Part shown: positions 7,162-15,181 of the stretch, piece by piece
Layout of the letters: each line of letters starts with the position of its first letter
Position numbering within the stretch: position 1 is the first letter of the stretch
NCBI GenBank assembly: GCA_024408765.1
Contig: JAKSUR010000004.1
Span: 1-51,025 of the forward strand
Source of the DNA: a bacterium
Lineage (GTDB): Bacteria; Cyanobacteriota; Vampirovibrionia; Gastranaerophilales; Gastranaerophilaceae
Reading direction: 5' to 3'
DNA: 51,025 bases
The notes under the pieces: model-generated
Seen by the model: the letters and a program-made list of their open reading frames with translations, nothing else
Database searches by the model: none
Told to the model about the DNA's origin: nothing
Position numbers and translations under genes: made by a program

Positions 7162-8505
7162 TTATTGTCCGAGATATGCCAAACTTTCCATAACCGAGCT
7201 TGCAGTTGAAAATACCCTTGAATTCATTTGAATCATTCTCTGTGCCGTAATCATTGTTGATAATTCATGTGCGATATCAACATTTGATTCTTCATAACCT
7301 CCTGATTCAATTGAACCTATTGACATTTCTCCTGCAACGCCATAATATATCTGACCAACATCAGGCCCCCATTCCCAGAGGTTATTACCAACAGAAACGA
7401 GCCCGCCTTCATTAACCATGGTTGCAAGCTCTAATGCAAAACAAGAATTTGCAATGGAAGAACCTGATGCGGTAACATCACTTCCCGTTATATTTACACC
7501 TTCTTTTGTTGTATATTTCCATTGTAAAGTGCTTGCATTATCGACATATTGCGTTAAAACAGAACCGTCGCTGTATGTTGCAACTAAAATTCCATTTTCA
7601 TCGATTCCCGTACTTTTTAGGGATATTGCATCTACGTCATTATAGTTTATCATATCCAGAATGGAAACAGTTTGATTTAATTCATAAGAGGTTGAATTTG
7701 TATCACTCAAACCTGTTTCGCCTAAAAAGTTACTTGTAGTAATAGATGATAAAAATGTTGGTGTTGCAGTACCTGTGTATGAAATCGTCCCATTACCGTT
7801 ATCAACGAATCTGAATGTTGCCGCATCAATACCCGCATTTGTCAATGCTGTATTAAAATCAGTAATTATATCAGAAACTTTTTTTTGAGCAGCCGGCGTA
7901 GTTGCATCACCAACAGGCAAAGTTACTTCGGCTGTTCCTATTCTTACACCGACTTGACCCTGCGTAATACTTGCGTTATTTAATTCAGCCAGCGTTTTAT
8001 TACCCAGATTGGTGTCTCCGCTTACTCTCGTAACTATATTAGTAGGTACTTTTACTGTACTATTCGAACCTGCATTGGAATATACAGATTTTGCACCAAC
8101 TACTTTCATACCTTTTTGAGTACACAAATTTCCGTCCGAATCTATTATAAAAACTCCGTCACGAGTAAAATAACTTGCTCCTCTGGCATCTTTTACTACA
8201 TAATATCCCGTACCTGAAATCATAGTATCAAGATCTCTTCCGGTTGAAACAAATGTACCTTGTGTAAAGTTTCTTGTAATTCCGCCAACTTTTACCCCAA
8301 AGCCTATTTGCTTAGGATTTGTACCACCACCATCTTTTGTTGCGGCACTTCCGTAAGAAAGATTGTTTGAGTATAAATTTTCAAATGTCATATTTGCCGA
8401 TTTGTATGCTGTTGTGTTAATATTTGCCACATTATGAGCAACAACATTAATTTGTGATTGACCGGCATTTATACCGGTGCTTGATGTATGTAACGCTTGC
8501 GACAT
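7162..8505 (-). CDS. flgE: flagellar hook protein FlgE
   Basis: FlgE polymerises into the hook joining the flagellar rod to the filament. The 447-residue protein begins with the rod/hook N-terminal helix (ALHTSSTGINAGQSQINVVA, then HNVANINTTAYK) and ends with the matching C-terminal helix (SNVDIAHELSTMITAQRMIQ and following), the pair that forms the D0 core. Between them are the NFTQGTF and GTGYYVVKDARGASYFTRDG signatures of the FlgE/F/G family and a Ser/Thr-rich domain. Length and position right after flgD favour FlgE over the rod proteins FlgF or FlgG. AGGAGG precedes the ATG. It is the last gene of fliJ-fliK-flgD-flgE. Confidence 0.9.
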   Translation of the reverse strand: MSQALHTSSTGINAGQSQINVVAHNVANINTTAYKSANMTFENLYSNNLSYGSAATKDGGGTNPKQIGFGVKVGGITRNFTQGTFVSTGRDLDTMISGTGYYVVKDARGASYFTRDGVFIIDSDGNLCTQKGMKVVGAKSVYSNAGSNSTVKVPTNIVTRVSGDTNLGNKTLAELNNASITQGQVGVRIGTAEVTLPVGDATTPAAQKKVSDIITDFNTALTNAGIDAATFRFVDNGNGTISYTGTATPTFLSSITTSNFLGETGLSDTNSTSYELNQTVSILDMINYNDVDAISLKSTGIDENGILVATYSDGSVLTQYVDNASTLQWKYTTKEGVNITGSDVTASGSSIANSCFALELATMVNEGGLVSVGNNLWEWGPDVGQIYYGVAGEMSIGSIESGGYEESNVDIAHELSTMITAQRMIQMNSRVFSTASSVMESLAYLGQ

Positions 8506-8519
8506 TTCTCCTCCTGTCT

Positions 8520-9026
8520 TTATTTATTATTTGCTGGTATTGAACTGCTATCTTTTACGTTTAATATATATGCAATAGAGTAATATTTATCACCTACTTT
8601 AATTTTTCCTGTTCCGTCCTCAAAACTTGCTTCCGTAACAGTTCCGCTAATTTTCTTAACACCTGCCGGATCATCAGGATCTTTTAAGGTTACATCTTTT
8701 CCTATCAAAGATAATGTTTGAGTTATTTCAGAATTTGTGGTCATATCATTATAAATTGATGACATGTATTCCATGCAATTACTCATACCGTTGTTTAAGT
8801 TTGTCATTTGCTCTAATGATGAGTATTGAGCCAACTGCGACAGCCACTCCGTATTATCCGTAGGTTCAGTAGGATCTTGGTGCTGCATTTGTTCTAACAT
8901 TAAAGTTAAGAACATACTGCTGTCATTTGAATCCTCAATGGAATTCCCCATTTTTTGTTTGTTTTCTTGTAATTTGTAGAATGCAGTTTGATTTTGCATT
9001 GCCGTTATTTCACTTGTTACTGACAT
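8520..9026 (-). CDS. flgD: flagellar hook assembly scaffold FlgD
   Basis: FlgD caps the growing hook and is needed for FlgE assembly. The N-terminal family motif is clear: FLTLMLEQMQHQDPTEPTDN followed by LAQYSSLEQMTNLN (about residues 40-75 of this form). The C-terminal half has the expected beta-rich part with IGKDVTLKD and GKIKVGDKYYSI. I use the ATG at 9026, 168 residues, because GGGGGAAGG lies directly upstream; the open frame runs 11 codons further, into the end of fliK. It sits 19 nt after fliK and 14 nt before flgE. Confidence 0.9.
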   Translation of the reverse strand: MSVTSEITAMQNQTAFYKLQENKQKMGNSIEDSNDSSMFLTLMLEQMQHQDPTEPTDNTEWLSQLAQYSSLEQMTNLNNGMSNCMEYMSSIYNDMTTNSEITQTLSLIGKDVTLKDPDDPAGVKKISGTVTEASFEDGTGKIKVGDKYYSIAYILNVKDSSSIPANNK

Positions 9027-9045
9027 AACCTTCCCCCGTTTATTT

Positions 9046-10071
9046 TTATACCTTACCATTATCGTTTTTCATATTTTCCGCTATTGTTTTTTCAAACAGC
9101 CCCTTTTCTTTTTCTTCCCGTTGTTGTCTGCTAAAATTTTGTCCTTGCTTTTGTGCATCACCTTGTTCTGTCCAGTCAGGATTATAGGAACTTTCTTCTG
9201 TTTCAGCCAGTTTGATTGAAAGATTATCAACACCGATTCCGCTAGTTATAAGAGTCTCTTTTAATCCGTCAAGCCCTTTCATTAATAAATTTCTCGCTTC
9301 ATTAGTAGTTACCGTAAATTGCGCCGACAAACCATCCTTTGTATTTATTATTTGCAAATTTACTTTACCAAGTGATTCCGGATTTAAAACCATTTTTATA
9401 CCTGAATTGCCCTTTAAAGAATCAATATGTTTTGTTATTTGCTCTATAATTTTTTCGGGTGTGATATTTTGGGATTTAACATTTGTTGCGGAAGCAATTG
9501 TTTTGTCAAAAGTCATATCAGCTTTTTCAACGGAATTGCTTAGCATAACTTTTAAACCCAATTCTTCCGGCGATTCTTGTTGAGTCATTGTTTCATTATT
9601 TAAAGAATCGCTATTGGCTTCTATTGATTCAATATTAAGTTCGTTTAATATTTCTTCATCTATACATTTATCTGTGTTATTTTTAGTTGCTTCCGTTTCG
9701 ATTTCTTCGTAATTTTTAGGTTTAAATAACATAATTTCCGGCGATTCTTCTTCAATGTCAATTTGATTTATTAAAGACTCATCAGTTGAATTTATTTCTT
9801 TGTTATTATTTGCAGATATATTGTCAATGATTGCTAAACATTCTTCAATAAGAACCAACGCAGTTTCTTCATTATCATTTTGTTTTAAATCATCCGTTTT
9901 AACAGCAGCACCAATAGTTTTATCAAGAATTTCATCAAAATTTTGTGAAAGACTTTTGTCAGTACCTTCCGTTGACGCTTCAGCAGAAGGATTTGCCACT
10001 GTAGTCTGTACATTGGCTAAGAATTCGTTGTTTTGAAAAATTTCTGTGTTGTTTATAAGTGCTTGTGTCAT
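9046..10071 (-). CDS. fliK: flagellar hook-length control protein FliK
   Basis: FliK is exported through the flagellar secretion apparatus and measures hook length before switching export to filament proteins. The 341-residue protein has a low-complexity, acidic, Asn/Glu/Thr-rich N-terminal two thirds, typical of the ruler domain, and the conserved C-terminal domain at about residues 215-295: MVLNPESLGKVNLQI, AQFTVTTNEARNLLMKGL and LKETLITSGI. A Gln/Lys-rich tail follows. Its start overlaps the fliJ stop by 4 nt (ATGA), indicating translational coupling. Confidence 0.88.
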   Translation of the reverse strand: MTQALINNTEIFQNNEFLANVQTTVANPSAEASTEGTDKSLSQNFDEILDKTIGAAVKTDDLKQNDNEETALVLIEECLAIIDNISANNNKEINSTDESLINQIDIEEESPEIMLFKPKNYEEIETEATKNNTDKCIDEEILNELNIESIEANSDSLNNETMTQQESPEELGLKVMLSNSVEKADMTFDKTIASATNVKSQNITPEKIIEQITKHIDSLKGNSGIKMVLNPESLGKVNLQIINTKDGLSAQFTVTTNEARNLLMKGLDGLKETLITSGIGVDNLSIKLAETEESSYNPDWTEQGDAQKQGQNFSRQQREEKEKGLFEKTIAENMKNDNGKV

Positions 10072-10511
10072 TCTATATTAAACCTTGCTGATGTTATATC
10101 ATCTGTTTCTTTTATTTCAGAATCTAAAAAGTCTTTATAATATTGCTTTTCTTGTTTTTCTTTAAGTTTTTTTAATATTTCCGCTTTTTTATGTGCTTCT
10201 CTAACTTCTTCCTGTTTTTTTTCTAAAATAGCTTTAGTATTTTCAATAATTCTTTGCTGATTTTTTTCATCTGTTATAAGTTTTAATCCGTAATCTCGAT
10301 GTCCTTCTACCTGTGGAATATCAAAAACTTCTTGATTATATAGCGATTCCATTTCTTCACTGTTTCTTTTTTGAGTAGCTATAATTTCTTCTAATTTTGC
10401 TTTTTGTTCATTTAATACAGCGAGTATCTTAGCCGCTTCTATTCGGCGTTTTTCAAGTTCGTTTTCTCGCATATCAAGCACGACCTGTAATCGAAACTTG
10501 AATTTTTTCAA
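10068..10511 (-). CDS. fliJ: flagellar export chaperone FliJ
   Basis: A 147-residue, almost wholly alpha-helical coiled-coil protein beginning MKKFKFRLQVVLDMRENELE, the usual FliJ opening (FxFRLQxVLxxR). FliJ is the stalk-like component of the flagellar FliH-FliI-FliJ ATPase complex. The start codon is TTG at 10511-10509, preceded by GAGAGG five bases away, which is a good site. It is the first gene of the hook operon. The identification rests on the N-terminus, the coiled coil and the neighbours, as FliJ sequences are poorly conserved. Confidence 0.8.
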   Translation of the reverse strand: MKKFKFRLQVVLDMRENELEKRRIEAAKILAVLNEQKAKLEEIIATQKRNSEEMESLYNQEVFDIPQVEGHRDYGLKLITDEKNQQRIIENTKAILEKKQEEVREAHKKAEILKKLKEKQEKQYYKDFLDSEIKETDDITSARFNIE

Positions 10512-10619
10512 TTTTCCTCTCCGTTAAATTGCCTGATTTTAGACAGCGTACCATGTACCTCTCTAAATTTAACCCATGTTCACATGCTTCCCATCATTTA
10601 TTTGGTTGAATTTCATTTT

Positions 10620-10637
10620 GTAACAATACTTTACAAT
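10620..10637 (+). promoter_or_regulatory. HLR1-like direct-repeat site E
   Basis: GTAACAAT-AC-TTTACAAT: here the second half-site is exact and the first has one mismatch, 10-bp period. It lies between the divergent hook operon (start 10511) and the HEAT-like gene (start 10710). CATG occurs three times nearby (10552, 10575, 10583). Confidence 0.5.
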
Positions 10638-10660
10638 ATGCAAAATTAAAGCAATTTTTA

Positions 10661-10689
10661 TTGATTTTGTGACTTTATACTAATATATA
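10661..10689 (+). promoter_or_regulatory. predicted promoter of the HEAT-like protein operon
   Basis: TTGATT at 10661-10666 and TATATA at 10684-10689 with a 17-bp spacer, 20 nt before the ATG at 10710. HLR1-like site E lies 23 bp upstream of the -35 box, a position compatible with activation. Confidence 0.45.
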
Positions 10690-10709
10690 AAAGTGTGAAA
10701 GGTAATAAT

Positions 10710-11642
10710 ATGTCAGATTCGTTTAACTGTGCAGGCATGCAAAATCCTTGCTATTCCGGTATAACTATAAATATAACAAATCCTTCAACAGCTTTTCCTT
10801 CACCGTCGAATACGCAACAAAAAGGTCAACATCCGAGTGTATATGCGATAACTAATCCCAATGCACAACAATTACCGTATAATGTTGATGGAAACAACCG
10901 TATTGAGCCTATTAATGCTAATTGTACAGACAATAGAGCTTATAATAACAAGAATATTTATCAAATTGAAAATCATGAAGGCTCTTTGCCACAAGCATAT
11001 CCGAGTGAATATTATATAAACAACTATAATTCTAATCAAATACATACTACAAATCCGATTGGAGAAACGAATCGAGAAGCCACACTACAATTACAATCAA
11101 CGGGAAATAGTCAAGAAGAAATAAATACAGATATTTCACAAGAAATTATAAATGAACTTGATTTAAAAAATGCTGAACAAAAAGAACTGGAAAAGAACGG
11201 CAAGAAAGAGAAAGTCGTTGCACTTACAAATGAATATATAATGTCGCTTGAAAATTATTTAAACAACCCTAACACAGAAATTAGATTAATGGCTGCAAAA
11301 GAAATTTTAACAAGACTTGATGAAGATAAAAATAGATATAATGATGCTGCATTGAATGCGCTATTAAATAAAATGCTTCAAGATCCCAATAAGCTTGTAA
11401 GAATTGCAGCAATGAGTGCATTTTCATCTGAACTTGCGAGCGGAAACGATTACACAATCCAACTTTTAAAACAAATTCAACAAAATCCGGAAGCTGATCC
11501 TGAGGATGTTTTAGAAGCTTCTCAAATCCTTTTAAAACAATCAACTTCAACAGAAGTTCGATATACCCCCGTAGTGAATAATGAATTACAAACAGTTAAT
11601 AAACCAAACATACAAACACAACAAAAGGTTGAAATGCAATAA
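10710..11642 (+). CDS. protein with HEAT-like repeats, function unknown
   Basis: A 310-residue protein. Residues 1-130 are rich in Asn, Pro, Gln and Tyr and look disordered (SGITINITNPSTAFPSPSNT). Residues 150-170 are strongly charged. Residues 170-270 form paired helices with the HEAT/PBS-lyase-like pattern, for example NPNTEIRLMAAKEILTRL and DPNKLVRIAAMSAFSSELAS. A Gln-rich tail follows. Such repeats usually bind proteins, but no enzyme or partner can be named. I use ATG 10710 (AAAGG seven bases upstream) rather than the in-frame GTG at 10695. The stop overlaps the next ATG (TAATG), so the two genes are co-translated. Confidence 0.75.
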   Translation: MSDSFNCAGMQNPCYSGITINITNPSTAFPSPSNTQQKGQHPSVYAITNPNAQQLPYNVDGNNRIEPINANCTDNRAYNNKNIYQIENHEGSLPQAYPSEYYINNYNSNQIHTTNPIGETNREATLQLQSTGNSQEEINTDISQEIINELDLKNAEQKELEKNGKKEKVVALTNEYIMSLENYLNNPNTEIRLMAAKEILTRLDEDKNRYNDAALNALLNKMLQDPNKLVRIAAMSAFSSELASGNDYTIQLLKQIQQNPEADPEDVLEASQILLKQSTSTEVRYTPVVNNELQTVNKPNIQTQQKVEMQ

Positions 11643-12079
11643 TGAGAATGGTAACTAAAATAGCTTGCAGAACATTAGGTGTAGCAGGAATGACACTGGC
11701 ATGTGTTGATTCCGCAAAAGTTGCCAAGCAATTTTCTGAAGTAGGCTCTGAACATGCACAAGAAGAACATTTAGAAAAGGTTTATTACAGTACCAGAACG
11801 CTTGACAAAGTAAGTTACACCGACAATGTCCTTAGAGAAAAAGGATTTGATTTACGCTCAAAGAATCCTCTACCGTCGATTAAAGGGAAAATCCATGGAG
11901 GATTTCAAGGTTTTATGTATGGAATGGCAAATTTTCTTCCTGTAATTGCTTGCTCTTCATTAGCAATATTAGGCAAAAACTTTCTTGCAAAAGCTGGAGC
12001 TATCGGACTCGGATGTATAGCGACTTATAAAATTTTAAATAACAGCTTTGGTTTAGGGAAAAATAATCCGATGAATTAA
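11642..12079 (+). CDS. small membrane-associated protein, function unknown
   Basis: I do not recognise this 145-residue protein. It has a hydrophobic N-terminal stretch (CRTLGVAGMTLACVD), a central charged part with YYSTRTLDKVSY, and a hydrophobic C-terminal region from about residue 88 (FMYGMANFLPVIACSSLAIL then GAIGLGCIATYKI) that could form one or two membrane helices. It begins at the TAATG overlap with the HEAT-like gene, so the two proteins probably act together. Its last codons overlap the convergent 12076-12465 gene by 4 nt. Confidence 0.65.
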   Translation: MRMVTKIACRTLGVAGMTLACVDSAKVAKQFSEVGSEHAQEEHLEKVYYSTRTLDKVSYTDNVLREKGFDLRSKNPLPSIKGKIHGGFQGFMYGMANFLPVIACSSLAILGKNFLAKAGAIGLGCIATYKILNNSFGLGKNNPMN

Positions 12080-12465
12080 GACTGTCCAAATTGCACCAGT
12101 TTTTTTGTTGGTTTTAACACTTCTTTAACTGTCGCAGCAACTTTTTTGTTCTCAGCAGATGTCATTTTTCTTTCTTGTGCAGAGTTTTTTGAAAGTTTAA
12201 AAAAATTGGTATTCTCCACTAAGAACGGTGCAATAAAAAACATCGTTAACATAGAGCCGAACAGACCAAGAACTCCGGCATGTGCCCAAGAAGAAGTATA
12301 ACTTCTGGCAACAGCTGTAGTCAAACCGCCTGCTGCTATGGATGTCGTTGTTGCATTAATAAGTGCAATTTGTGATTTTGATTTCTCTTCGGATAATTTA
12401 TGCACATTCTTTGCTGACCCTCTGAAACATACCCGAGGGCTAAGGGCATTAACAGATTGAATCAT
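12076..12465 (-). CDS. small membrane protein with N-terminal F-R-G tag
   Basis: About 129 residues from the ATG at 12465; an in-frame GTG at 12471 is the alternative and neither has a strong ribosome site. The first 20 residues, MIQSVNALSPRVCFRGSAKN, carry the recurrent tag seen in three other proteins here. Two hydrophobic segments follow, about 38-55 (LINATTTSIAAGGLTTAVA) and 65-88 (AGVLGLFGSMLTMFFIAPFL), then a basic tail. Function unknown. It converges on and overlaps the preceding gene by 4 nt. Confidence 0.65.
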   Translation of the reverse strand: MIQSVNALSPRVCFRGSAKNVHKLSEEKSKSQIALINATTTSIAAGGLTTAVARSYTSSWAHAGVLGLFGSMLTMFFIAPFLVENTNFFKLSKNSAQERKMTSAENKKVAATVKEVLKPTKKLVQFGQS

Positions 12466-12774
12466 CTTCACACACTTTCTTTTTATACTCTTATAGTCTA
12501 ACTTGAAAATTACGGTCTGTAAAGTGGGGTTTACTAATACTAAAGTATAATCTTTTAAGTGTAATATGTACGCTATTATTGAATTATAAGGATTAATTCA
12601 ATAACATAATAAGGTATATACCTAACGATTTTACTACATTTTTGCTTTTATAAATAAACTGTCAATCAAACTTATAATTTATATTGACTCAAATTTAATT
12701 TTTCAGTATCATTGTATAGCTGAGCGGTTATATCGTACAGTTAAAAATATAATTTAGAATGGGGATATTTCAAT
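12466..12774. other. intergenic region between divergent genes
   Basis: About 300 nt, strongly AT-rich. The clear element is the yebC promoter at 12684-12712. The rest holds short A/T runs and no ORF, tRNA or terminator that I can support. Confidence 0.5.
12684..12712 (+). promoter_or_regulatory. predicted sigma-70 promoter of yebC-ybaB-recR
   Basis: TTGACT (12684-12689) and TATCAT (12707-12712) are separated by exactly 17 bp and lie about 60 nt before the yebC ATG. Confidence 0.7.
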
Positions 12775-13527
12775 ATGAGCGGACATTCAAAATGGTCTAC
12801 GATTAAACATAAAAAAGCAAAAACAGATTCACTCAGAGCGGCTGAATTTCAGAAATTTTCAAGGGAAATTATTGTTGCTTCAAAGCTTGGCGGGGGTGAT
12901 CCGACAGGAAATTTCAGGCTAAGAACAGCTATAGAAAAAGCTAAAGCGGCAGGATTACCAAATGATAATATAAAACGTGCCATAGAAAAAGGTTGTGGTG
13001 CCGGTAATAATGAAAATTATGAAGAAATGACCTATGAAGGTTATGCAGCAGGTGGTGTAGCCGTAGTTATTGAAGCAATGACCGATAACAAAAATCGAAC
13101 AGCCGGTGATATCAGGAGTTATTTTACAAAATTTAACGGAAATCTTGGGGAAACAGGCTGTGTCGGTTGGATGTTTGACAAAAAAGGTTGTATAACATTT
13201 GATTCAGATTCGGTTGATTTTGATGCTTTATTTGAAGCGTCTATTAATCTTGATGCTGATGATATTCAAGAAGAAGAAGGTGAATATAAAGTTTATACAT
13301 CCGTTCAAAATTTGCAACAAATTGTCGAGGGATTGGAAAAGGAAGGTTTTAAATCCGTAACGGCAGAATTTACAAGAATTCCTCAAAATACAATTTCAGT
13401 AACGGATGAAAAAATTGCAACAAACATAATGAGACTTTTGGGAAAACTTGAAGAACATGATGATGTTCAAAATGTTTATGCAAATTTTGATATTGACGAC
13501 GATTTAATGGATAAATTAGACATATAA
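12775..13527 (+). CDS. yebC: YebC/PmpR-family protein (TACO1-like)
   Basis: The 250-residue protein begins MSGHSKWSTIKHKKAKTDSL, the family signature, followed by KFSREI, NFRLRTAIEKAKAAGLPNDN and the TYEGYAAGGVAVVIEAMTDN motif near residue 95; three-domain length is standard. YebC proteins associate with translating ribosomes and help resolve stalling at certain motifs, and some members act as DNA-binding regulators; which role applies here cannot be told. A promoter lies upstream. It leads yebC-ybaB-recR with a 20-nt gap to the next gene. Confidence 0.93.
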   Translation: MSGHSKWSTIKHKKAKTDSLRAAEFQKFSREIIVASKLGGGDPTGNFRLRTAIEKAKAAGLPNDNIKRAIEKGCGAGNNENYEEMTYEGYAAGGVAVVIEAMTDNKNRTAGDIRSYFTKFNGNLGETGCVGWMFDKKGCITFDSDSVDFDALFEASINLDADDIQEEEGEYKVYTSVQNLQQIVEGLEKEGFKSVTAEFTRIPQNTISVTDEKIATNIMRLLGKLEEHDDVQNVYANFDIDDDLMDKLDI

Positions 13528-13547
13528 GTATATGGGAGGGTACCGTA

Positions 13548-13883
13548 ATGATGAATATGATGAATATGATGAAACAAGCTCAAAATATCCAAAAAAAACT
13601 GGTAGAAGCACAGGAAGAATTATCAAAAACAGATGTTTCTGCTGAATCAGGAAACGGCTCTGTTAAGGTTATATGCGACGGCAAGGGAGTTTTTAAGTCA
13701 ATAAAATTATCCGCTGAAGCTATAAATTCAGAAAATCCTTCTTCCGTATCACAAGACGATATTGAGATGTTAGAGGACTTAATCGCATCTGCTATGAATA
13801 ACGCAACGATAAAATCAAAATCCATTATGGAATCTAAAATGAAATCAATAACAGGCGGTGTTAACATTCCGGGGTTGATGTAG
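13548..13883 (+). CDS. ybaB: YbaB/EbfC nucleoid-associated protein
   Basis: A 111-residue protein of the YbaB/EbfC family, small dimeric DNA-binding proteins found with recR in most bacteria. Family features are the Met/Gln-rich helix MMKQAQNIQKKLVEAQEELS, the beta strands GNGSVKVICDGKGVFKSIKL, and the C-terminal helix with DLIASAMNNA and the GGVNIPGLM ending. GGGAGGG precedes the start. The repeated MMNMMNMM start leaves alternative ATGs three codons apart. The 4-nt gap to recR implies co-expression. Confidence 0.93.
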   Translation: MMNMMNMMKQAQNIQKKLVEAQEELSKTDVSAESGNGSVKVICDGKGVFKSIKLSAEAINSENPSSVSQDDIEMLEDLIASAMNNATIKSKSIMESKMKSITGGVNIPGLM

Positions 13884-13887
13884 AAAC

Positions 13888-14484
13888 ATGATTTATCCAA
13901 AATCGATTGCCGCTCTAATTGAGCAGTTTCAAAAATTACCGTCAGTAGGGCCTAAATCGGCTCAAAGAATGGCTTTTCATGTTTTAAAAATGCCTATAAG
14001 TGAAGTCGAAAAATTTACTGATGCAATTTTAAATGCAAAAAGAAGTGCAAAAACTTGTGAAATTTGCTACAACATTTCAACCCAAACTCCTTGTGAAATA
14101 TGTTCTTCGCATAATCGCAATCGCTCTGTTATTTGCGTGGTTTCAGAAACAAAAGATTTGATTGCAATTGAAAAAACCAATGAATACAAAGGTTTATACC
14201 ACGTTTTGCAGGGTTTAATTTCTCCTATGGACGGAATAGGCGCAGAAGATATTAGAATCAAAGAGCTGTTAAACAGACTTACTAATGAAGAAGTTCAAGA
14301 GGTTATACTTGCACTTTCTCCGTCTGTCGAGGGCGAGGCAACCAGTCTGTATTTAACTAAATTGATAAAACCTTTCGGAATTAAAATTTCTCGCATAGCT
14401 TTCGGACTGCCTGTCGGTGCGGATTTGGAATACGCTGATGAAATCACTTTAGCACGAGCTATTGAGGGACGTCGGGAACTGTAA
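13888..14484 (+). CDS. recR: recombination mediator RecR
   Basis: RecR works with RecF/RecO to load RecA on gapped DNA. At 198 residues it has normal length and all domains: the helix-hairpin-helix at LPSVGPKSAQRMAFHVL, the Cys4 zinc finger CEICYNISTQTPCEICS (about residues 57-73), and the Toprim domain with ICVVSETKDLIAIEKT and HVLQGLISPMDGIG, followed by the Walker-B-like LALSPSVEGEATSLYL region and FGLPVGADLEYADEITLARA. There is no ribosome site of note; the ATG lies 4 nt after the ybaB stop, suggesting coupling. Confidence 0.96.
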   Translation: MIYPKSIAALIEQFQKLPSVGPKSAQRMAFHVLKMPISEVEKFTDAILNAKRSAKTCEICYNISTQTPCEICSSHNRNRSVICVVSETKDLIAIEKTNEYKGLYHVLQGLISPMDGIGAEDIRIKELLNRLTNEEVQEVILALSPSVEGEATSLYLTKLIKPFGIKISRIAFGLPVGADLEYADEITLARAIEGRREL

Positions 14485-14495
14485 TACTTTTATCC

Positions 14496-15125
14496 TTAAA
14501 ATATCTTTCCATGAAAATCATTCCCGCCGGTTTGAATAAGTTCAGGGTATTTATCTGCAATTTTTTTTACGGAGGATGCGGAGTGAAATTTTACAATACT
14601 TCTAAATCTTGAATACGGATAATAAACTTCTACTCCGTCAAGTCCGATTTTTATAAGATTTTTAATTAATCTTTCCAATGACAATGCCCAACAACACGCC
14701 GGATGAGCAAGAACAGCGATTCCACCTGCCGAATGAATTGCTTTTATAAGTTCTTTTATGTTTCGGAACGCAAAAAGTCTTGTTAAAGCGTGGTCTGTAC
14801 CATTTTTACCTTTTGAATAAAATTTTTGCATATCAGGATGAGCAATATCAATTCCATAAGCAAGCAAATGAACAAAAACATAACCTGCCCAGCAATCAAA
14901 CTCAACTCCTGTAAGTAATATATCATCTTTTATTAATTTATGAACATCAACCGTATTATGATCCGTAATTGATATTAATTTGTATCCGCTTTCTTTTGCG
15001 GAAGTTAATATTTGTTCAGGATTCCCTTCTCCATCAGAATAAATCGTGTGAATATGAAGATTTACTTTTTTATTTATATAATCTTCTTTTGCAAAGTTTT
15101 TCAGTTTTTCTCTTAAATTATCCAT
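14496..15125 (-). CDS. PHP-domain metal-dependent phosphoesterase
   Basis: A 209-residue PHP protein. Metal-binding motifs are in the expected order: LHIHTIYSDGEG (residues 23-34, motif I HxH), ITDHNTVD (motif II), a His in FVHLLAYGID, AHPACCW near residue 140 (motif III) and GGNDFHG at the end (motif IV). Stand-alone PHP proteins of this type hydrolyse phosphate esters or nucleotides, for example TrpH-like 3',5'-nucleotide phosphatases; the substrate cannot be told. No ribosome site precedes the ATG and TATAAT-like boxes lie very close upstream, so a very short leader is possible. It converges on recR with an 11-nt gap. Confidence 0.88.
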   Translation of the reverse strand: MDNLREKLKNFAKEDYINKKVNLHIHTIYSDGEGNPEQILTSAKESGYKLISITDHNTVDVHKLIKDDILLTGVEFDCWAGYVFVHLLAYGIDIAHPDMQKFYSKGKNGTDHALTRLFAFRNIKELIKAIHSAGGIAVLAHPACCWALSLERLIKNLIKIGLDGVEVYYPYSRFRSIVKFHSASSVKKIADKYPELIQTGGNDFHGKIF

Positions 15126-15181
15126 ATTTATAATAAAATTATATTATAAAATTATTGAAATATTAATGGAGAAACAATCTA

